Shown here: one piece after another, positions 34,366-45,793 of the stretch
Position numbering within the stretch: position 1 is the first letter of the stretch
Layout of the letters: each line of letters begins with the position of its first letter
Assembly (NCBI GenBank): GCA_015179025.1
Contig: WHUX01000206.1
Coordinates: forward strand, 27,542-91,541
Source: Terfezia claveryi
Lineage: Eukaryota; Ascomycota; Pezizomycetes; Pezizales; Pezizaceae
Length of the DNA: 64,000 nt
Direction: 5' to 3'
The notes under the pieces: model-generated
Seen by the model: the letters and a program-made list of their open reading frames with translations, nothing else
Told to the model about the DNA's origin: nothing
Databases searched by the model: none
Made by a program: the position numbers and the translations under genes

Positions 34366-37140
34366 TTGTTCCTGATGTTCTCTTTTAATAGCTTGCTCCC
34401 ATTTGCTTTTATCTGATGAGCTAAGGGTTTCGCTTATTATCAGATAGCTTTCGGAAATATGTCTATAAGCTGGGTCTTGGTCTAGCCATTTAGGAGGAAC
34501 ACCAGCTATACTTCTAACAGTACGTCGTGTCATAGATGAAGTTGGTACTATGATTTCTGTAGCTTTTGAGGACATTAATCCAGGAGTGAGCTGCATTTCC
34601 TGCAAGTACTATTCGTTCGCTTTTTAGTTATTACACATGGTTTTGAGTGCTACTGGCTATGTATTAGCATATTTTCTCCACTGCAGGGGCGAATCATTTA
34701 GTAGCTAAATTAAGGCTAATAAGCTAGCTAGTGAATTAGCTGGCAAATTGACTGGCAAATTGGCTGGTAAAGTAGCTGGCAAATTGATTAATAAATTAAC
34801 TAGCAAATTATCTGGCCAATTGCCTGGCAAATTAGCAGGCAAGTTGGCTAGTGAATTAGCTGGCAAGCTGGCTAGTGAATTGGCTGGCAAACTGGCTGGT
34901 GAATTAGCTAGTGATATAGTAACGATTCTCATATTAGATAAGTACTTTGTCTTGGATATAGGGTTTTTTGCTATAGTGACTTGTTTTGATAGTAGAATAA
35001 ATAACCTTATAGATACTATATATAGAAGTATATCCTACTATCTTTGCTTCTATTGCTCTATAGGTAAGTTTACTATCTATGTAGATATAGCAGTAGACAA
35101 TTTCCCCAAAAGGCCTAAAATACCTTTGCTCTTTCTGAATATCTATTTTTGGCTTGATCTTCTACAGCAGAGCATCTTCGTTTAGTGATGCATATGAAAT
35201 TCAATTTTTAATAAAGGTAGTATACTTTATTGTTAGAGACTAAGTAGAGTTTGGCATTCCTTTCAAATTGGTATTGACCATTGTTATAATGGTTTAATTA
35301 GTCCTCTCTGCGACTATATTTGTCTCACTATGGTGAAGTACTATAGGGTTTTTACTGATTCTTTATGCTGTAAGCTATTGCCAAAACTTAGTAGATTTGA
35401 ACTCTCCTCCGAAGTCAGTCTGTAGTAATTGGATTTTTGTGCTAGTAAGATTGGCAAAGTATGATATTATATGTTAGAGAGCTTCCACTGCATCAGATTT
35501 TGAAGTAATGGCTCAAGTAATTGTAAATTATAAGAAATTGTCTATGAGTATAATCATATATTTTCGATAGCAAAGATCTTCTATAGGCATAGGCCTGCAA
35601 AAGTCGGAATAAATAAGCTGGCCTGGTCTAGATGTCCTGATATTGTATGCCATGGATAGGAGGTAAGTCATTTTGGTTGTAATATATATTTCATATTATT
35701 GGGTACAATGGCTGAGGTGCTTAAGTACCTTGGATATTTTTCTAAATATAGAGAAAAGAAGGTGCCTATACCTGATATACCATTCTATGGCTTCTTGCTC
35801 TGTCAAGTGAATTTGAGAAACCTCTAACCGATATATATTTTTTACTGTAGTGAGTGAGATAACTTGATCTTGAAATATCAGGGTATTCTGAGTACCTAGA
35901 GCAAGTGTTGCTCCTTGTTGGTAGATCTTTGCTATACTTATAAGGTTTCGAGGGAAACCTAGTATATAAAGAATGTTGTCAAGAGTCATTTTTCTAATTT
36001 TTACTGACTCCTTATGAGTAGAGTAAATGCTTCCTCCTTCAGTTTGAACTAACTGATGATATTGGTAAGGGTTAATAAGCTCGGTTTTGTTATTGGTAAT
36101 GTGGATGGATGCACATATATCTGTAAACCAAGTATTAGTTAATATTGCTATCAAATCAGTAGTTGATGTTGCTGTCAAATCAGTAGTTATTATATTATAG
36201 AAAGTATCCCAAATTTTACTGAACTGAATAATATGAGCTGCTAGAGGAGTGCTATTCCTTAAGGCATCTCGCCTCTTAGTTCTGCAATCCTTCTCTTTAT
36301 GAGATATTCTAGGCTATCCTTTACTTTTGAAATATTGACACTTTACTGGTAGGTTAGTAATTATGAAGGCTGAGGCAGGCTCTTGAGGTGTATCTCTTCT
36401 TAGGTAAACTTTAAGGTAATCTGATAGCTCATGAAATCAGAGTGCGACATCAGTATAAGAGGGAGTGGTAGTTCCTCCTGTTAAATTTATGATAAGATTC
36501 TAATATACTAAGATATAAAGAAGTGTAGATAATAGTATAGTTACTTTCTATCCATCATAGCTAATAAAGCTCTTGATAGTACTAGCAAGACTGGAGGTAT
36601 CAGAAGAAACAGTAGCTATATTGGCTAACAGGAGGTTCCATTTATTTTCAAACTTCATGATATGTTGATCAAAGTGTCTTTTCTATCATCGAAATAAAGA
36701 TTAGTGATTACAAGAAGCAGCATAGATATGTGTATGTGAGTGCAGCCTTCATAGTATGATTTCAGAGTCCCTTAAGTATTGAGTACATTAGGGGAGATAT
36801 AAATGAGTGACAATAGTTCTAAATCGCAATTCACTATAATAGTAGCTAAAGCTTTATTAGAGAGCTATTAATATATCTTCATTGGTGGTTCGGGGGCTAC
36901 ACCCTCAACAGGGTCTATAGCCTTATTGAGATCAGTGAGTTAAAGAAGCATTGTTACTTCCATAGACCATAAGCTATAATTGTTCTCATCTTTGAGGTTC
37001 TCAGTGGCCTTCAGTGACTTGAATAGGGTATGCAAGATAGTGGCCAGTACCATGTGAGAAGTATTGGCCGATGCCATTTCGGATGTCATTGCTAAACTTA
37101 TGAATAATATTGATTGATCAAGAAAGATGTGTTGCTACCA
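34366..37140 (-). pseudogene. Copia-A gag to integrase remnant
   Basis: From right to left: gag-like SLKATENLKDENNYSLWSME near 37000-36930, a protease/integrase-N block at 35696-36178 (WFTDICASIHITNN, LDNILYILGFPRNLISI, and RYRHLLFSI in place of the usual HRRLGH), integrase core and Tyr-rich GKL...GY relics to about 34930, and the linker to RT (SSSDKSKWEQAIKREHQEQ) ending at the Plavaka insertion. The conserved Asp of the protease is kept, but stops are frequent. Next to the 5' LTR the minus strand begins TGGTAGCAACACATC, a plausible tRNA-3'-end primer site. Confidence 0.8.
34722..34920 (+). repeat. 12-bp minisatellite inside Copia-A
   Basis: About sixteen units of the GCTGGCAAATTG / TTAGCTGGCAAG type, diverged by single substitutions. 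They read as Leu-Ala-Gly-Lys-type repeats on plus and Asn-Leu-Pro-Ala on minus. The array lies within the Copia-A pol relic, so it arose or inserted after the element did. Confidence 0.85.
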
Positions 37141-37416
37141 TGTAAGAAACCACACAGTGGTCGCACTACAGTGTATACGGAGGAGAAGAGATATGTATTA
37201 ACGATAATAGCCCCACATGCAGAAGGGCAGATAACATCAGCTTAAATACATGAACAACAGCACCAAGTATACTAATCACGAGAAATGGTAACATTAATGA
37301 AAACTTTTGTTCTTCAGCGTTCTTGCCTGATCCGGTCTTGCCCTTCACTCTTGATCCGGATCCGGCCTTGCCCTTCATATCCCGCTTCCTACTTAGCCGG
37401 CAATTATTCTTCAACA
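37141..37416 (-). repeat. Copia-A 5' LTR
   Basis: Starts TGTAAG and ends CAACA. It is the GC-richer, less decayed partner of 10935-11210. The target duplication CTGTC follows at 37417. Confidence 0.88.
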
Positions 37417-37421
37417 CTGTC

Positions 37422-37860
37422 AGTCGTTCCGAGTGCATCCTGACGCACCCGGTGCGTCACTATGAGTCCTGGGGAGTCGTACCGTACCACGGGTGCATCT
37501 GGAGCATATTGCTGTCGCCACCTCTTCCGCAAAACCAGCGAAAAAATTTTTGCGTCAGGACCGTGACGTACTGTCACTTCAGGCTCCACGTTGCTGGCCT
37601 TTTCAAGTCGTGTTGGGCGTCCCAACTCCGTCATGTATTCTCCGACATGCTGCATGGTCACCCACTCTACGTCAGGTCGCATCCCACTGCATCACGCCTC
37701 TTACCCCAGCTGCGTCACGTAGCGACCGCCTCCGTCATGCATCCCTACATTCCCAACGCTCTGCATCAGGTCGCATCTGCATCATGCCGACGCTCTGCAT
37801 CAGGTGGCCCAGTCTGCGTCACGTCGCGTCCGCTTCCGTCATGATATCCATGCAGTCGCG
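37422..37860 (+). repeat. DNA-transposon terminal region rich in GCGTC/GCATC motifs
   Basis: Dozens of GCGTCA, GCATCA and CGTCAGG motifs in both orientations. At 37535-37575 the stretch CCAGCGAAAAAATTTTTGCG followed by TCAGGACC matches the terminus consensus seen at 2925 and 10861. No coding frame makes sense: the long open frame 37323-37844 is just repetitive sequence crossing the LTR border. Confidence 0.5.
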
Positions 37861-37867
37861 AAAACAT

Positions 37868-38012
37868 TCTTTTCCATGCTTTTCCCACATATAGAGAGAC
37901 TGCGAAAGCATGCTTTCCCTACATATAGAGAGACTGCGAAAGCGTGCTTTTCCTACATATACAGAGACTGCGAAAGCATGCTTTTACTACATATAGAGAG
38001 AGTGCGAAAGCT
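37868..38012 (+). repeat. Tandem repeat, about 38 bp, four copies
   Basis: Unit ACATATAGAGAGACTGCG with AAAGCATGCTTTTCC; each unit contains a GCATGC-centred dyad (AAAGCATGCTTT). It is reminiscent of the hairpin units at 6060-6705. Confidence 0.85.
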
Positions 38013-38275
38013 GTGATTTCCATACCTACCGATACCTTTACCTTCTCGTTCGGTTCCCACATACAGGTATTTCCTCCTCGGTACAAGATTTTGCCAAGAG
38101 CAGCAGGAGCCTATTCAACATGACAACTTCCACGACAGCGCCAGTCGGTTGGGCAGCTGGATCCGACATTAGGGGGCGGGCGGCACGGAGAGTCCCTATT
38201 TCCACGGTGTGGCCGGCTGGGACTTAAGAGATTTTAGAGATTTTCTCCTACTACAGCTAAGATTGACCCCTCAAT

Positions 38276-38815
38276 TGCAGGCTCATGTGGACGGGGATAT
38301 CCAGGCTAATAAGGACGGTGAAATACAGGCTCATATGGACGCGGATATCTAGGCAATAAGGGCCCCGAATTGCAGGCTCATATGGACGTGGATATCTAGG
38401 CAATAAGGACCCCCAATTGCAGGCTCATATGGACGCGGATATTCGGGCTAGTAAGGACCCCCCAATTGCAGGCTCATATGGACGCGGATATCTAGGCAAT
38501 AAGGACCCCGAATTGCAGACTTATATGGACGCGGATATTCGGGCTAGTAAGGACCCCCCAATTGCAGGCTCATATGGACGGGAATATCCAGGCTATAAGG
38601 ACGGTGAAATACAGGCTCATATGGACGCGGATATCTAGGCAATAAGGGCCCCGAATTGCAGGCTCATATGGACATGGATATCCAGGCTAATCAGGACGGT
38701 GGATTGCAGGCTCATATGGATGTGGATATTCAGAGTAATAAGAATGGTGAAATGCAGGCGGTGGATTGCAGGCTAATCAGGACGCAGATATGAAGGCTTG
38801 TATAGGCAGTGATTT
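38276..38815 (+). repeat. Minisatellite, unit about 47-49 bp, roughly eleven copies
   Basis: The unit contains AATTGCAGGCTCATATGGAC followed by GCGGATATCTAGGCAATAAGG or a variant with CGGGCTAGTAAGG. The last copies are diverged. Open frames across it (38417-38638) are due to the repeat. Confidence 0.9.
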
Positions 38816-39168
38816 TGAAGTACGTACATTAGGGTAGCTTTATTACATTATCTTGAGAATAAACTGGATTATTTGAAAATACATAAAATGCAGGTGAAAT
38901 ACAAAAACAAGCGCGGTAGCGGCTATAGTAGTAGACCATTTGCGTCAGCAGATTAGAATGAGATCTTGAGTGTGTAGAGGGGGGGGGTCAAGGTACGCAT
39001 GTGTCTGGGAATAGGGCTTCAGATGAGTTGCGTTGGTTACGTTAGCGTGTTCTGCTTGAGCGCATTCCAGAAATCCCATATCACTATGCAAATCCTTTAA
39101 GAATATACATAAGGAGACACAAGTTATGGCAAAGAGTTACCACTCACTCAAAAAAAACCTCAATACCA
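38816..39168. other. Gap: 3' flank of the CRN gene
   Basis: AT-rich sequence with a run of nine G near 38981. Probably the 3' untranslated region of the gene ending at 39169. Nothing else recognised. Confidence 0.4.
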
Positions 39169-41110
39169 TTAGAAAGCTGAATAGTCTAATTTCAATACCC
39201 ATTGTTCCACTTTCTCTGTAATCCAACGAGGAATCCTCTGGTGCTTCTGTCCTGCTGAATTGAGATAACTTTGTGGGTTGACAAATCGTGGATATACGTC
39301 TCCTGGAACAACAAAGTAGAAGCGAACTTTCCCCATTAACTTTCCTGAAAGGTTCTCTAATCCGTTCACCTTGATGCTATGCTGTCTGCCAACAGTAATC
39401 TGGAAAAGTGAATCATATTCTGCTACCCCATAAATGCACAGGGAGTCGATCGTCTCGAATGTTCGGCTGCGTGGGCGAGAATAAAACCCAGGCTTGATCT
39501 CGTCCACACTATAAAAGCTTTGTTGTACAAGCTTCGGAAGCGCTATCGTTTCTTCAGTTAGATCTCCAAGGCGTCGAACCTGGAACTTTCCTCCCCTTGT
39601 CAGTATCCGATGTGCAATTGCCTCAAAGATATATCCCCTTGTAGATGCATGTACACTATCTTCTTCAGTATCCAAGATGTACTTAGTAATCATTTTTGGC
39701 ATATTACGCTCGTAGTATGAGATGACGATATTTTCGATATAGAGGGAGGCGAATTTAACTCGGAAGTCCTCGTATTTCCCTTCGGGTGTTACAGTCATGT
39801 GCAACACTGTCCCACTGATACTAGTAGAATTATAACGGTTGGTGCCGATCCACTTCATGCATGCATCGATATCCACAGCCTGGCAGTTGTTGTGTAAGTC
39901 TTCCTGATAAAAGCTGTTTGTCTTCTCCAGGGTTGATCGCGGAACCCCACCCCATTTGCTAAAGTATCTCCTCCAGTCTGATTCGGTTATAGACGGGAAG
40001 CACAACTTCCATAACCGCTCCAACTCCAGCTCATCCCAAATAGGCATGCCCAACTTATAGACATTTGGTGCCTTTGCTAGTTCTTTGTAGCGGTCTCGTT
40101 TTGGAGAAGTCACCAAGACAAATCGCCTAGCCCTGCCCGCTATGGGCTCTATAGCATCAGCAATATAAAACGTGTTACAGTGCGTGAAGTTGGTGATAAA
40201 TGCTCCCTCGCCATGCGAATTTATGGAAATGATGCTGTGACCAGATTGCTGATAATTGATGCCACCATCTGCAAACAAAATCACTCGCACAGCGTTGTCT
40301 TGCCATTCGATGTTATGGTCTGGGAATTCGCGTGCTAAGCGATATATCAAATAAAAGCCGAAGAATGATTTTCCGATACCTAACAAGTTTTAGTGAACAT
40401 GTTTTAGTAGCTGAACAAAGGGCCACTACCTGGTGTACCAGTTATTATGTAAGACCTTTTGTTTGGCGTGCCCGTGGAAATGGCAGTATCATTCCAGGCA
40501 ATAATATTAAATAGATGCGTGTACGCATCCCTCACAAATATCGTCGACCCAAACACTTCGGAGCCCAGGATGTCCACCGGGAATTCAAGTGTCTCTAGAC
40601 CCCCAACCTCCATTTCCCGCAAAGATTTCCACCACCTCCAGCAACGGAAGGAATTGTCATCCTCGGGAGGTCGCTGGCGGGGGAGGCCTAGGGTTGAAAC
40701 TAGGATTCGTTAGTTTGGAGGTATCGTAGAGGGAGGGAAAATAATTTTTAGCATGCGACATTCAAATACAGTACTAAAACGAAATTGGAGTCTCACTTAC
40801 AAGGCTCAGGAACTATGACAAGGATATGCACTACTCCCTTCTCAGGAGTATCCTTGAAATAGTAGCCGATTTCCTGGGTTTCATCTAGTATGTCTTCATC
40901 ATTTAATTTTGAACCCCTAGCCTCCTTGGTCGGTTTATGGCAACTCCAAAGTTGGAGATCCGCTGCATTAATATCTTTTAAGAGACTTGGCCCCTCTTGT
41001 TTGATGGTCTTTTTCAGCTCGCCAATCAAATCTTGTTTCTTGACCTCCACCGGAAAAGGTCTCGAATTTGAGTCATGGACCATGCAGAGCAATTTAAGGA
41101 AATTAGACAT
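39169..41110 (-). CDS. Crinkler (CRN)-type NTPase-nuclease protein, three exons
   Basis: I place the start at ATG 41110. Exons are 41110-40801, 40687-40430 and 40379-39169. The introns (113 and 50 nt) have GTAAGT/TAG and GTAGTG/TAG ends, and the exon sum is 593 codons including the stop. Exon 1 encodes a ubiquitin-like CRN header (LLCMVHDSNSRPFPVEV, IGELKKTIKQEGPS, DLQLWSCHKP). Exon 2 holds the linker (RWWKSLREMEVGGLETLEFP, VFGSTIFVRDAY), and the intron splits the Walker A motif GTPGIGKS. Exon 3 continues the P-loop NTPase, with a YNSTS-containing insert and a C-terminal restriction-nuclease-like part (RGYIFEAIAHRIL, DSLCIYG, QITVGRQHSIKVNGL, KVRFYFVVPGDV). The gene appears intact. Known CRN proteins occur in oomycetes and several fungal lineages, often acting in nuclei. 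No signal peptide is visible. Confidence 0.85.
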
Positions 41111-41880
41111 TCTTGAAGTTGACACAAGAGCAGAGTTCGATGTAGAGGGGGATGAGCGGTGTGGGTAGACGAATGGGGAAACTAGAGTTAGAGAGGGGCG
41201 ATGCCAACTAGAAGGGGAGTAGTTGACGGTGGAAAGGACCTTGTCCTCAAAACTTTCAGCGTAGCTTTAATATCCCCACTCTTATTCATGAAACTGACTT
41301 TCAGCGGGGGCAACGGGGGCCGGTTGATATAGGGTGAGAGGTGTGGGGGATGCGGGGTGAGGGGGTGAGCGGAGAGAGGACGAGAGAGGTGAGGGGCTTC
41401 TAAGAAGTCTCTACGAGAGAACCAGACTACAGTATCTCTACCTTCATTTCACGTGAATTAGCTCCATTCTATTCGCTTGATAGGACCATAGATCTGATAC
41501 CGATACTGGCAGTAGAATGCATAAGTACTTTCTCCATGATTTCATGCACTCAAGTTAACATTGTCACTCTACTCTGTATGTTTCTATATGGACAACTGTT
41601 TATAGCTTTCTAGGTATCGCTTTATGATCAACTGCATTGCAGGCGCCACCGACGCTAGTGAATTTCTCGACGACTAGTAACCGGCTGCTGAGCCACTAAT
41701 TTTGAGCGAAGAAAAAAATATTGTCCAATTCCTTATAACTAGGTACCGTACCCGCCATGACAATTAGTCGAATCGGCGTATAGACTTTAAAAAAAAAAAA
41801 AAAAAAAAGGTACTCGCTCAAAAAAACACTAAAAAAAAGCAAACGAGGATAGTAACTTCCGACCTACAAATGAAAATGGA
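41111..41880. other. Gap: 5' flank of the CRN gene and low-complexity sequence
   Basis: Contains G-rich GGGGTGAGAGG-type sequence (41320-41400) and a run of about 20 A near 41790-41808. No coding or repeat family is supported. The promoter of the CRN gene should lie at 41111-41400. Confidence 0.4.
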
Positions 41881-41894
41881 ATGAAAAAGAAATA

Positions 41895-43290
41895 CAAGGT
41901 CATTGCCCCTTCCTCTTCAGAGCCCGTGCAGCATTCTTCTCATAAGACCACCACCCTCATACAGAGCCTCCAACCAGGCTCATACCGTGCAACCATACCT
42001 TACTACCCCCCATGCAACCATACCTCCCATACCCCCCATATCCCCCTCTATACACCCAGAGCGACCGGCTAATTATACTGCATAGGCGCCGGCTGGGCAG
42101 CGTCCAAACCAGCATCATGTCCAGTACCCTCCATATCCCCTATACCAGATCGACCGGCTAATCATACTAGGAGCCGCCTATCCAGCGTCCAAACCAGTGT
42201 CCAAACCATACGCCCCTCCTATACACCCACAGCAATCGGCTAATTATACTGCAAAACAGCGTCATATCCAGCGTGGAAACAGTCTTATATGGAGTCTCCT
42301 CCGGTATGTTCTCCTCGCTTGCATGTTCACACAGCTGACCCTCCGCACATCCTACGGCTTCCTACCGCTCATCCTACGGCTCATCCTATGGCTCTTCCTG
42401 CGGTTCTTCCTACCGCTCTTCCTACCGCTCTTCCTGCGGCTCTTCCTATCGGGTTCAATTAAATTCTCAGGTCAGTGGAGTATTTCATCTATTTTTCTAT
42501 GTTATTTTGTTGTGTTCTCTTCATCAAGGAAGGCCACGCTGCAATGTGCTGATTGCGCCCTTGATGTCGTACAAGTCAAACATTGCTCTCGCCCACTCAA
42601 GTATAACTGCTTCCTGGCTGGACTGTATACCGCTGTATGGGAAGTGGCCCTTCTTACAAGGGCACAATAGCCAGCTCTATGAGCGCGGGGTGTTGGTGGA
42701 TCCCAATAGCAATTTCCACCAAATAAGCGAGATCCATGCTATAAGGTGCCGGCTGGTAACTAGCCATAAAGTTGCGGTGGATGACCTACCTTAGTGGTTA
42801 AGGCAGATGGCCTGCCATAAAGTCACTGCGGGTAACCTGCCATATGGTTACGATGAAGGGGGATGGTGGATAACCTACCTTAATGGTTAAGGGATCTGGG
42901 GATTCGCGGGTTTTACTGGGGGTTGAGAATTTCAATATTATAGCGTTTAAAAATGGATTTAATGCTAACACTGACATTTTACTTAGGTGGTATGTCTGCA
43001 AGCTGCCTCACAATGCACCTTCACCTCCGCTTATACTCCATAGCGCCACCTCATATCGAGTCTCTACGCAGCCTCATACCGAGCCTCCAACCAGCCTTAT
43101 ATCGAGCATGAAGCCTGGCTCATACCGTGCGTTCAACCATACCTCCCATACCCCCCCCCCCCCCACTATACCAGAGCGACCGCCTAATTATACTCCATAG
43201 GGCCTATACCACCATCTAACCGAGCAGCATACCATCCATACCCGCCATACCCCCCCCTCTATAGACTCAGAGCGACCGGTTAATTTAAAG
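41895..43290 (+). repeat. Dispersed repeat blocks around GCGACCGGCTAATTATACT
   Basis: The motif AGCGACCGGCTAATTATACT with upstream CCCATACCCCC-type sequence recurs at about 42050, 42145, 42230, 43175 and 43270 in diverged forms. CAACCAGCCTCATACCG-type segments recur at 41965 and 43085. Open frames here are repeat artefacts. A run of 14 C is at 43151-43164. Confidence 0.7.
42350..42455 (+). repeat. 12-bp minisatellite (CTCTTCCTACCG unit)
   Basis: About nine units of GCTCTTCCTACC / GCTCATCCTACG, the fourth distinct 12-bp-period array type in the window. Confidence 0.85.
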
Positions 43291-43311
43291 CCTCGATTTT
43301 TTTTACTAGAC

Positions 43312-43560
43312 CTAATGTGGTAGGAGATTATAATAGTCCACTCGCAGGGACTTATTTTCCTCTGTTTCTAGAGTAGTCATCTGTTGAATTAACCTTGGAT
43401 GTGACTTTGCGAAAAAGGTTGCTTCGAGGAAGCTACGAAGAAAGGTCAAGCCGGAAAGTGACCGACATCGGGACAATGCAACATATACTGATGCAAAAGT
43501 TGAATGTTGAGCCGAATCACTGGAACCAGCAATTTGTGTTTGCATTTCTAGCAAGAGGAC
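43312..43560 (-). pseudogene. PIF1-type helicase C-terminal scrap, possible Helitron relic
   Basis: The minus-strand frame contains FASVYVALSRCRSLSGLTFL, which matches the conserved motif VI region of PIF1/RecD-like helicases (YVALSR...L.GL). It ends in a short tail and TAG at 43312. Nothing of the upstream helicase motifs is seen, so only the last part survives. In fungi such scraps come either from Helitron transposons or from expanded PIF1 genes. No Helitron end was identified. Confidence 0.55.
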
Positions 43561-44394
43561 TAAAGAGACACAAAGTATGGACATAGGCAGAGAGTGTTGA
43601 TTTTTTATATGAGGAGCTCACGGTTGTTTTTGAGCTTGGTTTTTGATATGAAAGAAGATTTTCGGGATTTGAAGGTTTGGCAGTGGGAGCACTTGAACTG
43701 TTTTAGTATTGGGGATACTTAAATGATTTGGATATAAGGCAGCTATGTACTTATGCTCAGTCTTGTAGTTGTGGTTTGGTGGTCGTTTTATTTAATACGA
43801 TGTAATTGATTTACCTCCACTACTAATACGCATTTGGGACTGATCTCAAAAATGTCTTCACTGACAGAACTGCGACTGGGTTAACCGGCCGCTCGCGTTC
43901 TTTAAAGCCAGCGTTCTGGCGTGCGGTCACGTTACTTGTTTTTTAGGTGATACTGGGCGTAGGTATATCTTACTGTGTTGGGAAGTTAAGTTGGCCCGAG
44001 ACTATAGCTTGGCGAACGTTATATTTTCTAATCGGGGTCCCACTACTCTACCTACTTCTTAGAAGCCCCCTTACCCCTGTTCTCGTACCCAGACTCTGGC
44101 CTGATCTTGGCATCGCTTCTGCGATTTAATCAGAAGAGAGTCTGGGACTGAAATCATCTCCGAAATCATCTCCGGTGCCAAGATTCCCGGAGATGTTAGC
44201 GTGTGCATAGCCTGTTTCGGAGGTACTAGCGTTGTTATGAGCTGCATTTCACTTTTTTTTTTTTTTTTCTTTTTCTATGATAATGGAGCAAATACTGACA
44301 CAGAACAACAGCACTTTGTTTAGTCCATACCTTTGCTTTGCTCCGCCCAGCTCCACAATGCCCAGAGCAGACCTTTCAGAGCTATAAAACCTTT
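43561..44394. other. Gap without supported gene
   Basis: Ordinary-looking intergenic sequence with a T-rich run at 44251-44275. The segment at 44190-44222 (GCGTGTGCATAGCCTGTTTC) resembles AGCTGCAT/GCACACG sequences near 3700 in the foldback region, suggesting another scrap of that family. Confidence 0.35.
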
Positions 44395-44635
44395 CTCTGG
44401 CTCATAAAATCCTGCTCAAGGTCATATAATCTTGCTCCAGCTCATCTACTCCTGCTCCAGTCCTGCTCCAGGTCATACAATCCTGCTCGGGTATAGAGGT
44501 ATTCCACTCCTAGCGGAGAGAACATACACTATAGGATTGAATATTGATAGCCGAGTATTCAGACATCTCCGGCATGCGAATTCACACGTCTCCAGCATGA
44601 GTATTCAGATATCTCAAACATGAGTATTGTTATGA
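44395..44635 (+). repeat. Short tandem repeats (TCCTGCTCCAGGTCATA and start of the 23-bp array)
   Basis: Diverged CCTGCTCCAG-type units (44395-44490) are followed by three to four units of the 23-bp array that resumes at 45120. Confidence 0.7.
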
Positions 44636-44789
44636 ATCGGTGGCGGGGCAAGGCCAGCACTCGCGTAGTGGGCTTACGCGGGTGTCGGGGGTGAGCTAGG
44701 AGGGCTACGAGCTAGGGGCGAGACCAGAGCTCCAACAAGGCCAGTGTCGAGCGGGACGACATATCCAAACCACCGATGGGAGGGGAGGC

Positions 44790-44945
44790 AGGAGCGAGCA
44801 GGGCGAGGCAGGCACGAGCAAGGCAAGCAGGGCAAGCGAGGCGAGCAAGCGAGGCGAGCAAAGCAGGCAAGGCAAGCAAGGCGAGCAGGGCAAGCAAGGC
44901 AAGCAAGGCAAGCGAGGCGAGCAAGGTAAGCGAGGCGAGCAGGCG
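44790..44945 (+). repeat. AGGCAAGCGAGGCGAGC low-complexity array
   Basis: Units of 9-10 bp (GGCGAGCAA, GGCAAGCAA). Both strands are open (Ala/Ser/Lys on plus, Leu/Pro/Cys on minus), giving false frames. Confidence 0.85.
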
Positions 44946-45119
44946 ACTTGGGCGAGACCAGAGTCTAGATGGGGCGACGGGGACTTGGGCGAAACCAGAG
45001 TCTAATGGGAGGCGACATATCCAAATGCAGGTGCGAGGCAGTCTGAGCTACACTCGAGCAGATATTCGGGAAAGAGGTATTTATTGCCTAGAGCAACTAG
45101 ATACAGGACATGATGGAGA

Positions 45120-45515
45120 GAATCAGACATCTCGAACATGCGAATTCAGACATCTCCGGCATGAGCATTCAGATATCTCCAACATGAGAATTCAGACATC
45201 TCCGGCATGAGCATTCAGACATCTCCGGCATGAGCATTCAGATATCTCCAACATGAGCATTCAGACATCTCCGGCATGAGCATTCAGACATCTCCAACAT
45301 GAGAATTCAGACATCTCCGGCATGAGCATTCAGATATCTCCACCATGAGCATTCAGACATCTCCGGCATGAGCATTCAGACATCTCCGGCATGAGCTTTC
45401 AGACATCTCGAACATGCGAATTCAGACATCTCCGGCATGAGCATTCAGACATCTCCGGCATGTGTATTCAGACATCTCGAACATGCGAATTCAGACATCT
45501 CCGGCATGAGTATTC
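45120..45515 (+). repeat. 23-bp minisatellite (ACATCTCCGGCATGAGCATTCAG)
   Basis: About seventeen units varying between CCGGCATG, CCAACATG and CGAACATG. Seeds of the same array are at 44560-44630, so sequence 44632-45120 separates two parts of one array. Confidence 0.92.
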
Positions 45516-45793
45516 ATGCTCGGGCTAGAATCTGTCCAATATGGTCCGGATGCTTGCTTCTAGATCCTCAGAGCGAGCTGAACGAGCTCTATAACTACTA
45601 AACAAACGAGCCTATATTGCCTTGAGCGAGCTTATATTGCCTTGAGCTTATATTGCTCCGTGCATTCAACTATACCACTGTATTATAGTCTCGGAGCAGT
45701 GATTTGCTCCTAGAGCAGGATTTTCTTTGGCTATTCTTTTTAACCTGTGAACTAGGGAGCTAGCAAGCTAGTCCGGAGTTCAGGTGTACATAT

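Larger units (their letters stand above)
10930..37421 (-). mobile_element. Copia-A: old Ty1/copia element with nested insertions
   Basis: LTRs at 10935-11210 (3') and 37141-37416 (5') are each 276 bp, bracketed by the target duplication CTGTC at 10930-10934 and 37417-37421. Minus-strand coding pieces appear in the right order from right to left: gag (about 36830-37100), protease/integrase N-terminus (35696-36178), integrase core (about 34930-35690), integrase/RT linker (34366-34605), RT and RNase H (17960-19050). The element was originally near 5 kb. Gypsy-A lies in its 3' end, and a Plavaka-type element carrying Copia-B lies between integrase and RT. All coding parts are riddled with stops. 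Confidence 0.85.

Noticed and set aside
34748..35185. 145-codon plus-strand frame with Gly-Lys-Leu-Ala repeats
   Set aside because: The first half is the 12-bp minisatellite and the second half is antisense to the Copia-A integrase relic.
37323..37844. 173-codon frame
   Set aside because: It crosses the Copia-A LTR border and target duplication and continues into repetitive GCGTC-rich sequence, so it cannot be one gene.
38417..38638. Possible repetitive secreted protein
   Set aside because: The period of the array is not consistently a multiple of three and units bring stops, so it is a minisatellite, not a coding repeat.
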